A DNA stretch of 64,000 bases from contig CM073329.1 of assembly GCA_037043015.1 (NCBI GenBank), positions 10,866,648 through 10,930,647 on the forward strand. The letters run 5' to 3'. Position 1 is the first letter of the stretch. The number at the start of each line of letters is the position of its first letter. Below, one piece after another: positions 55,707 to 64,000 of this stretch. The notes below the pieces were generated by a model. That model worked only from the letters and a program-made list of their open reading frames with translations, was not told where the DNA came from and ran no database searches. The translations under genes were made by a program, and so were the position numbers. The DNA comes from Bryum argenteum (lineage: Eukaryota; Streptophyta; Bryopsida; Bryales; Bryaceae).

Positions 55707-58700
55707 TTATTTCACAAAAATTTCATGATCACAATTTTTGCAAAATATGGAGTTTCTTCCGCCTTCCACCAAAGTTTTTGTAGCACATATGTCAGAAGTC
55801 ACTTTAGGTAGTTTCCAAAAAATAGCCCTCTTTTGTTTTGAGTGTGACAAAAGCATATTTGAAGATCTTTTCAAAGGTGAACGTAGAGTACTCCCTTCAC
55901 CAACTTCGGAAATAGTGCGTTTTCTCCCATGTCCCATCCTTGTACGTTTCACTTTCTCTTGAAGAGAAAAAATAGAACCTCGTTTGGGAAGAGAAATCAT
56001 GTTTGGCGTCTCAAAACTTGAAGGCTCTTGTAAATAAATAAGACAAGATTGAAGAACCTCTTGAATTCGTCTTGCATTTTCTTCGTTGTGGTCACTTAGA
56101 GATTTTGTACATAATGAATTGAGTTCACCCAATATCTTAAGCGCCTTCTCGTGCATCAAATCACACGAAGAAACCTCTTCCATTGATACATCCACTTGGG
56201 AAGGAATCGTGATGTCAATCTCTTCCATCTCCGGGATGATACAAAACGTATTTTCCACCGCTTTATTAAGTTTGGGCCTCTCAAAAAACTCCTTGATAAT
56301 AGATTGCAATCTAAAAATATGCTTGCATGTAGATATTATGTTGGGGCAATTGCAATAGTATGTTTTCAAGGACACACTATATCCAAGAGTGGGGAAGTCT
56401 CACTTTTGACATGGAATAAGAGTTGTTCCTTATCAATCACCTCCACAACGTCAATTGGAGATTGTTGGTACGCTTTAAATATCCTCTCTTCACCTTTCAA
56501 TTTATGACGGTGAGTTTTGTTATTCTCCCTTCGCAAGTGTCGTTCCAAATCATTTACACATTTAATAAGTAAACTTTAAATTAATATCACCAAAGAAATA
56601 TGTCATAAACTTCAAGTAAAGAAAATGTTAAAGAATTTGGAACTCACTCAATCGTTGGGTCGTTTTGAATTGACTGAACAATGTGGGTTGGCCGACATGA
56701 GTGTCATCCTTTGCACTACCAACAATCTCTACAATAAGCTCCCGTAGCGATCGATTCACCTTTCCTTGAAGAAGAGTGTACTTGATCAACTCACAATGTC
56801 TTTCGACATGGTTAGTTCTATACATTCCTCCGTAAGCAAAGAGCCTCCCGAATCGAAGCCACAATCTTCTCCAAGGTATATTAATTCCGGCCCATTTGGA
56901 ATTGATGTATGTACCAAATGCCGAAATGTGTTGAAACTCAACAAAAAAGTTCCTCAAGTTCCCATCAAAATGAGACTCGTTTGGACAAAGCAATAAAACA
57001 TACAATGTTCTCCAAACACAATCTTTGTCCTCATTTGGAACACGCGTTAGTAAGTTTTCACTCCATGCTTTCATAACATGAAAGAGACACAACAAAATAT
57101 GCCCGCTCACTTGTATTTTTTCACCTCCATGATATATCCAACAGAAAGCATCATTCTGAACAATACTTTGAATAAATTCAAAGTAGTTTTGTACTTATCT
57201 ATGACTATCGCCGACGGCCTAATCTCTCTCAGTGACTCAAAGACATAGGTTGGAGCTAATTCAAAAGCAATGCCCTTATGTCTCTGTTTCACATCAATAC
57301 TACATAACATGTAAAAAACAGGAATACCGATCTCATCTTAATTTGGCACAATGGCTGCATAAAGAGGTAAACCATATTGATTTGTTTTAAAGGTAGAATC
57401 TATTGCCCAAGAATTGTTACCGGAGAATCTTCGAGCCGATTTCCGCATGAATTCATCTTGAATGACAACAACAAATGACCTCTTCCTTGGACCCTTATCC
57501 GCGGGTGCACAAGGTTGATAGAAAATAAACTTCCTTTGACCTCAATCTCATAATCTCAATTCGGGCCGCATCCCAATCATCCTTGCCAACTGCATTTACA
57601 CACAAAAACATTTCGTTGACACCAATTCACAAACTCATAACTCAAAATTGATATTTTCTTGATGATTTCAAAAATTGATAAAGTAGAATCAATCATTAGG
57701 TAAGAGAGAAGAGCAATAAGAATGACATTTATATACGTTAACAAATATATTTTAAGTAAAAGTAGATGCATTACATTGTTCCAAAAAGAGTTATTAATTT
57801 TTCGATCAAAGCAAGTGGTATTGTTATGAATCAAACAAGGCAATAGGTTGAAACACATACCATTTACTCTCAAAGAATATGCAATAATTTGCACTTCTTT
57901 CTTGATGATAAAAAACATGTATGTGACACGTTCCACCTCCGGCACACATTGGGAAAAAGTCTCTCGAGAATCCACTGATTTGGCTTCCAAAGCCCTTGGA
58001 GAAAGCATGAGCTTCAAATTCTCCATAACCCAACTAATCACCAATGGGTGCACGAGTAAAAAGTATGTATCCGCATCGCACCCCGAGACATGTCCATTAT
58101 GTTCACTATGATCATAGATAGTGACTTCAAGCTTCTCCTGAGACACGGAACTTGAAGACTTTGATGGATTGGGTTCAACAACTTTGATTTGAAATCTACA
58201 GTCACACAATCTCGATGTCCTATCTGATCTAGAATCTCTCTCCTCTCTAGGTTTTGCATCAACCGTTTTCTTATGTGGACTGTTTTTGCTACCGCTTTGG
58301 TGACAACGATAGTATGTGACAGTTTTGTTTTGCCATACACGGCGTTTAAAACGTTTTTTTAGCACAATATGTTTTGTGCAAATAGAATCTTAAGTTGCAC
58401 TCAGATCCTCCAATGGAACAATTACAACCTCATTCCAAAAGTTTTTACTTTCTTGGCATACTTCACAAGAGAGTACACAATTTTGTATGAATGAGTTATG
58501 AATCCCTCCTACTTTGATATCGGCACTCCATTGAGTACAAATTGTATCTTTTGTCAAAGAGAATCGTTTCCTATTTTCATGGGCATGGCCTCTATGAAAA
58601 TTGATCGCCAATATTCTATGGGTGGAATTTGTCTGTTATTTTCATCATAAGAAGGAGACAATGCAAATCCATCCAAAACCTCTACAACTTTGAGTTAAAC

Positions 58701-59200
58701 TTGAAGCTTTTTCCACCTGTCAATCGTAAAGTCTTCAAATTAGTGTGTGTCAAAAACCGCCCATGATCTTTTAAGAGAAGACAAAACAATGGATGGGCTT
58801 CTTGAATTTGGTGAAGTGATGGAAAGTAGCCTCTCCTTATACAATCAACCATGAGTGTGATAGATGGAATGGTGAAGTGTACTAACGTGGGAAAAGTCTC
58901 AATTGGAATATCTATAAATGATGAAGAACTCAAATCATGCGAATGTGTTGGAGTTCCAAGGTTGATGTGCTCAACTCCATTGACAATCAAATCCTCTCAT
59001 GGCTCCAAAATGTCATCACCTCCATCCTCATGTTCGAATTCAGAATCTCCATTAGGAGTCAAGAAATAGGTCTCTTGGAATGTTGAATCTTCAAAACTTG
59101 CTACACCACCATCGCGGACTCCTTGAAGAAATTCTTGCACTCCAACCAACTCACTTACATCATCCTCAAAACCGGAAGGATAGAACTTATCGTCTTCCAT
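55707..59200 (-). pseudogene. MULE transposase with zinc finger and SWIM domain, decayed
   Basis: From the ATG at 59,200 (MEDDKFYPSGFEDDVSELVG, an acidic N-terminus) the frame meets a TGA at about 58,996 and continues. A FAR1/FLYWCH-like zinc finger follows (VTYYRCHQSG, LCDCRFQIKV, YDHSEHNGHVSG; 58,090-58,340). The DDE catalytic core is visible in pieces: AIDSTFKTNQYGLPLYAAIV (first Asp, about 57,395), PSAIVIDKY (second Asp) and RTNHVERHCELIKY (Glu). A C-terminal SWIM finger (YYCNCPNIISTCKHIF, CxC...CxH) lies at about 56,310-56,360. Many stops and shifts separate these blocks, so no working transposase remains. The zinc finger plus SWIM architecture is that of the MULE/FAR1 group. Confidence 0.8.
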
Positions 59201-59970
59201 AAAATCTCCATCTTTCTCTATTTGCAACGCTAAAGCTTCACAAACGCCTTCCAACCTCAAAATCTACTCACTCATACACAAAATCCACCTTTTATATCAA
59301 TGTGTGTCAATCATGTAGAAACCCTAATTTGTGACAATCTTTACAATTTTGAGATTCAAGAACATTACAATGAGTTCCAATACAATGCAAACATGATACC
59401 AATCATTGTCATACTACAAAATATATATTCTCACACTTTCTACATTTTTTGAATCTACACTCTTGTATAAACCCTAAACCTTCATGCCATTCATGAATAC
59501 AATAAATTCAATATTCTACCGTACACAATCTACATGTCACATTTGTTATCAAGGAATGAAAAGCTTGACGAATGATTAGAAGGAGTTAACTTACCTTTGT
59601 GAGAGGGAGTACGGTGTGGGAGAGGCTGAAGAGGGCCGAAATGCTCTCCAAAAGCTTGCTCACAGTAAATTGTGCTCCGATGGCAGCTACGAAATGGCAG
59701 TACAGAGTACATCTCCGAGGTCGCGGAGCGCCTGGGTATCGGGAGCGGATATCAGGCTGCAAAACGGCCCTGAAGCTGGCCCAAATGCTGCAGGGAACGA
59801 GCTCGCGGCTGGGAACTTTGGAGTTGCAGGAAACGGGGTCGTCGCCCCCAGGGAATGAGTAAGCAGGAGCCGCCGCAGGAGTGGGGCGGCCAGGCATCGG
59901 GCAGCATGAGGGTCGGGCAATGGAGGCGCGACCCCCCCACTGTCCCGCCCGTTGTGGCGAGGGGGGCCAA

Positions 59971-60553
59971 GGGTAAGACAAATGGGAATGCCCCTAGCTA
60001 TTCTTAGTTGAAAAACACAAATGTTTTTAAAAGATTTATAATTGTAAGTAAAAGAAAGCTACTTAGTTCTCAAGCAAACAACTTTGTGTTGAACTAACTA
60101 AAAGTCATGTGATTGAAACTTTGAGACATGAGGTTTCTTAAATTGCATGATCAAATAGTATTAGTAATCACAAACATTTTTTTGCAAAAACTGAACAATT
60201 TTCAATTTAAAATGTAAGTGTTATTAGAAAATCTAACATAATCCAACTTATTCAACTAGATAGTTGTTCACCTTCATCTCAAAACAATCTTGTACCCAAA
60301 ATTTCTTGACTCAATTGAAATCCAAAGGCCTCAGGGGAGAAAACTTCAACTTTCTCGCTGCAACTTTTTTATACTAGTATAAAAAATGGTACACATAGAA
60401 ATTTGTAGAATACTAGCTAGTACATGATTTTTTAACAAAATATAAAAATGTCTCAAACACAGATCAAAGTCATTCATAGTCAGAAGTCTGAATCCATAAA
60501 TTTCTTATAGACCTCTTCAATTTTGTACAACAAGCTAGAGGCTTTTGAGTGAC
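59971..60553. other. AT-rich intergenic
   Basis: Contains a worn family A-like fragment (about 60,080-60,300, 'caccttcatctcaaaacaat'), otherwise nothing. Confidence 0.35.
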
Positions 60554-60557
60554 TTAA

Positions 60558-60919
60558 CCCTTAAACTTCTGAGCGGCCTCGAGGGGGCCGTTTCCAACAG
60601 AATCTCCTCTGTAGCTCTCAATGTACTCAACTTTTCACTTATATTTTGATGTCAAACTGATCACCTTCTTGTGATGCATTCAAAAAGTGAAATTTTAGAA
60701 TTCAAATCACAATTTGTATGAGTGATTCTGTGCTTTGAATGGATTGTGGTAGGTAGGTAGGGGTTGTACATAACCTTGTAGGAGGTTGCAAGCTCATCAT
60801 TGATTGGATAATTCATGATGCCCAAGTTCAAAAAGTGCACTATTCATGATGCCCAAGTCCAAAAGATGTTGTGATCCAATTTTGGGCTTCCCCAATCGGT
60901 ATAGCTAGACGTTTAAGGG
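60558..60919 (+). mobile_element. TTAA-type element, 362 bp
   Basis: It begins 'cccttaaacttct' and ends 'tagacgtttaaggg', with TTAA at 60,554-60,557 and 60,920-60,923. Inside, a ~31-bp unit ('attcatgatgcccaagt') is tandemly duplicated at about 60,806-60,870. Non-coding. Confidence 0.7.
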
Positions 60920-60923
60920 TTAA

Positions 60924-63124
60924 AGAACTTGAGTGTTCAGAGATAAATTAATAGAATAGTGATTTTGCTAATATGCATGTATTGCAATAATAAAAATCAT
61001 TATATCTTATTAAAAAAAGCGCATGCAGATATCAAATCATTGAAGAAGTGCGAATACAGCATGCAAAGTTTATGAACTTCTAAAGGCTCAATAAGGTAGG
61101 AAGCTCCAACTTTCCTTCAAAAACTTGCAAGTCAATAGATAGAAATTTTTGAATCTTTTACTAGATGATCTAAGAACTTGAAACTGAAGGATCTTGTATG
61201 TTACTAATATGAGAAATTCTGCAAAAATATTTGATTCTTTCTACCAATGGGATTGCAAGATCTTTGGTACTTGATTTTAAATGGGCACTTAGGAAAAATA
61301 TAAGGAATTGATTATAACCGAGTGTTATTACCTCATTAAAAGTTAAAGTCCACTTTCTTATTACTATACTAGTATGCTATTGCGACCTTTTCATTGCCAC
61401 TTATGTACTTTGACAAGATCTAAAATTAGGTCATTTTTGTAATTTATGGTGATTAGGGATCTATAAATACTTTCAAATTCAATGTCCTAAGATGCGTTGG
61501 CCTTATTGCCATCCAATTTTATTTTTTTTCAAACTCTACAAAAAGAACCCAATTTCAGCAACACTTCATGCAGTCCAATCCCCAAGATCATAATGTCACA
61601 AAACAAAACAAACTACATGCCTTAAATGATAGACTAGTACGCCTTGCAGCGTTACTACACTTATAAAAGTAAGTTCTAGTACTTATGAGGCCATAAATAC
61701 TTTAAAATTCAATATCTTGGGATTCAGAGTCTAAGTTGCGATCTCATCATTGTCCACACCTCTATAACAATACCCGCTTCCAACGACATGCACACCCATG
61801 TGATTGACATCACCCGAGATCAGAATATCACCCATAAACGAAAACGAAACAAATTAAATTACCTGCCTTGAATTATAAATTACATTGTAGAATTACCTAC
61901 TATTCTCCACATCGTCTTAGAATGATCAACGGTATGCAATATTATCTGTAAGACTTGCAATAGGCGAAGTTACATAAACTCTATACTTCATAAAATAGAT
62001 GGATTACCATGAAATTATTTGGGCAAGTTTAATATAAAAGATTGCCCGAAGGAGTACTTATTCACATGTACTCTAACACAAAGTAAACTAGACAACAACC
62101 ATTCATAAGTACACTCTCTATCTCAAGTTCTTGTCATATAAACCTCTTATGACTAAAATAGAGGGAAACGACCAAACAAGTTGTGAGTGATCCTAACACC
62201 TTACTTTACCCTAACACCTCGAGTGTTACTTCATAGAGATTCATTGTTTTAAATAAAAAACGCACGTGAAGAAGCGTGACAATTGTGACATGAGGTAGTG
62301 AGGCACATGCGGCATGAAGTATATGCAACAAGTCACATAAGGTAGCGACACCCATTCCCGTTACTGTACCCATTTGCGTCAGCATACAGGGCACCTCAAT
62401 CTGAGTGACTTTGATCATTTGTTGAGAACAAATATTACTAAATGCAGTAAAGGTATAGTGGCAGAATTTGCTTCTCCAAGTCACGGAATCAAGGCCATTT
62501 AGACACAGTCAAAATGTGCAAATCAATTTTTGACTTTGGTTATCAAGAACGAACACAAATTTTCCAATAACATGACTTTTTCGATACATTTCAGATTAAA
62601 ATCTAATTGCCTTTCCCCTGGTATAATAATTTCTCATACTCCTCATTCGGAAGTATGATAATTAGCTTAAAGCCACGGGAATGGGTGTCGCTACCTTAAC
62701 TCACTGGTTGACCTTGACACTCATAATTGTAAAACCTTGTTGTTTTTCTGTTTCTTTCTCCCCTTTTATCTTTTTCGTCTAACAATCATTGTATAATAAG
62801 ATCTTTGTCACACAAACTCACGTTGCAATTTGCTTTCCAATTCAAGTAAGTCAAAAAAACCAATAGAAAAAGTGAACGAATGAGGAAAAAAAGAAAGGAC
62901 GAGTGAGTTAGAAGCAATGTACGATGGCTTTTTAGCACCCACGATTGGGTCGAACCTTCGGAGTTAGTGGCCGAATGATGGGTAGTAGTTGCGGAAGCTG
63001 ACATGGTTTTCGTAAGTGCTGCATAGACATGGAGCCAAGGCAAGGTACGTACCCGTCTACCCGAAGGGGCACCCGCAAAATTAAATTCCGGCCGCAAGGG
63101 TACAGTTGCCCACACCTTCCTTTC
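60924..63124. other. Intergenic with diverged tandem and inverted repeats
   Basis: Two ~245-bp diverged units begin near 61,447 and 61,695 ('ataaatacttt.aaattcaat'). A 22-bp sequence ('cgggaatgggtgtcgctacc' plus 'tt') occurs on the minus strand at about 62,339-62,360 and on the plus strand at about 62,676-62,699. The first lies in a minus-strand open patch (62,206-62,484) containing IEVPCMLTQMGTVTGMGVAT, unrecognised. Confidence 0.4.
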
Positions 63125-63225
63125 GGGGGCAGCCAGAATTAGGCAGAGGCAGACCATCTGCCCGGCGGGTGGTACAGTTGGCGGGGTGGCCCGGGGGCAG
63201 CCAGAATTAGGCAGGGGCAGACAGA
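63125..63225 (+). repeat. Short GC-rich direct repeat
   Basis: 'gggggcagccagaattaggc' followed by 'aggggcagac' occurs at about 63,126 and 63,192 (66 bp apart). It lies at the start of a GC-rich domain that leads to the gene at the right edge. Confidence 0.6.
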
Positions 63226-63693
63226 CGTGAGACTTGGGATCTCGAGTCGCACTTGGGGGCCGTATAATAAATTTTCCCGGGGCAGTTGGGGCGTTGCGGC
63301 ACGGCTTGCCAGGGTGGCTGGATAACGTGGCGCGCGCTCATTGGTGACGAAAGCCAGGGACCGGTTCAATGCGCATGTCCCTCGGGGGCAGGACCCGGCC
63401 CGGTCTGCTGGCATGGACCCCTTGCCTCTGCTTACTCTGCCTCCTCCATGGGACCCTCCAGGCCTTGAGCTCGAAACGCCATAGCCGTCCGGTCTCTCTT
63501 AACATTCTGCTCGTCTTCCATCGTGTCCCGACAGGCGTCTTCACTCGCTCCGTTCGCCGGTCCTGATTTGTCAACAGAATTTTTATTTTCCGATTTGACG
63601 CCGAATAATAGCTGTGAGCCTATATGGTTGCGGAGCTTCCAAATTTCGACGATCTGTTGTTGTGCTGTGGAGCGTGATCGGTGGTGGCATATT

Positions 63694-63702
63694 AAACCCT
63701 AA
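63694..63702 (+). promoter_or_regulatory. Telo-box
   Basis: AAACCCTAA, a plant telo-box often found close to transcription starts of growth- and translation-related genes, lies 270 bp before the ATG at 63,972. Confidence 0.45.
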
Positions 63703-63971
63703 TCGATCGGAAGGGAAATACGGGTGTGAGTGATTGAGTGATTGCGGTTTGCAGCGCTGGAGAGCGGTGTGGAGTGTGTTTCTTGGCTGGTGGTGGAGGA
63801 GGAGGAGGTAGAGGCAGAAGCGGTGGCGAGGCTTTTCGGATCAAAACGTGAATTTACGGGGCCTTCAAGCACTCTCTGCATGTGTGCCTGTATTGCTTTG
63901 AGTCACCCTCGGCGCTCCTTTGAGGCTTCACAACTGGAAGGCAATAATTCGCAGCGGAGACAACGCCATCT

Positions 63972-64000
63972 ATGGCGCCCGCGGAACAACTCAAGGCCAG
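63972..64000 (+). CDS. Probable start of a gene running off the right edge
   Basis: The ATG at 63,972 reads MAPAEQLKA to the window end. It follows a ~400-bp GC-rich leader with a telo-box and GGA/GGT repeats typical of plant 5' regions. Only nine codons are visible, so no function can be given and the start itself is tentative. Confidence 0.35.

Larger units (their letters stand above)
54807..59970 (-). mobile_element. MULE (Mutator-like) DNA transposon, ~5.2 kb
   Basis: GC-rich terminal regions of about 350 bp (54,807-55,165 and 59,600-59,970) are inverted repeats of each other; shared blocks include 'gggcgggaca.tgggg', 'ctcctacggcggctcct', 'cccagccgcgagctcgtt' and 'cttcagggccgttttgcagc'. 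The interior carries a decayed transposase on the minus strand. The target duplication is not evident because the left flank abuts a family A end. The strong contrast between GC-rich arms and AT-rich interior is notable. Confidence 0.8.

Overview
The window is eukaryotic nuclear DNA from a land plant. The evidence is a seven-exon plant-type NF-YC gene with GT-AG introns, a DUF4283/CCHC plant LINE, a FAR1/SWIM-type MULE, a tRNA-derived SINE, Stowaway and CACTA-type MITEs, and a telo-box in a 5' leader. The NF-YC histone fold keeps an '[16 protein letters not shown]' stretch that, from memory of the family, suits a non-flowering lineage (bryophyte, lycophyte, fern or gymnosperm) better than an angiosperm. 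That placement is inference. Most of the window is AT-rich intergenic DNA built from old, nested mobile elements.

Genes. An ankyrin-repeat protein runs off the left edge (minus, 571 to 1). A broken trihelix-type (Myb/SANT-like) gene lies at 2.7-3.8 kb (minus). A short single-exon gene at 8.88-9.32 kb (plus) encodes an acidic protein whose repeats each carry a SUMO-interaction-motif-like core; in front of it lie a TATA-like box and a 24-bp tandem array with one CGCG box per unit. A possible small gene at 9.6-10.2 kb (minus) has a decayed second copy at 1.4-1.7 kb. A lysine-rich, probably nuclear protein of unknown function is encoded at 14.1-15.9 kb (plus). The best-supported gene is NF-YC at 21.6-26.1 kb (minus, 225 residues deduced), whose 2.1-kb first intron is filled by a degenerate tandem array. 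A gene start with a telo-box leader sits at the right edge.

Mobile DNA. From 27.8 to 61 kb the sequence is a palimpsest. A 10.3-kb LINE (34,621-44,934) is bounded by a perfect 17-bp target-site duplication. Its ORF1 is open, its ORF2 is broken, and it carries a later ~0.5-kb insertion holding five perfect heat-shock elements. A full-length SINE and a 5'-truncated SINE each keep their target duplications. A ~5.2-kb MULE with ~0.35-kb terminal inverted repeats has a decayed transposase.

The most distinctive signal is a set of elements of different interiors (about 944, 916, 992, 427, 362 and 260 bp). All share C-rich ends of the form CCCCTAAACG..., and all are flanked by TTAA. Three of them sit inside copies of the same family and interrupt them precisely at TTAA. 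This looks like TTAA-specific, piggyBac-like non-autonomous transposition. No transposase for it is visible in the window.
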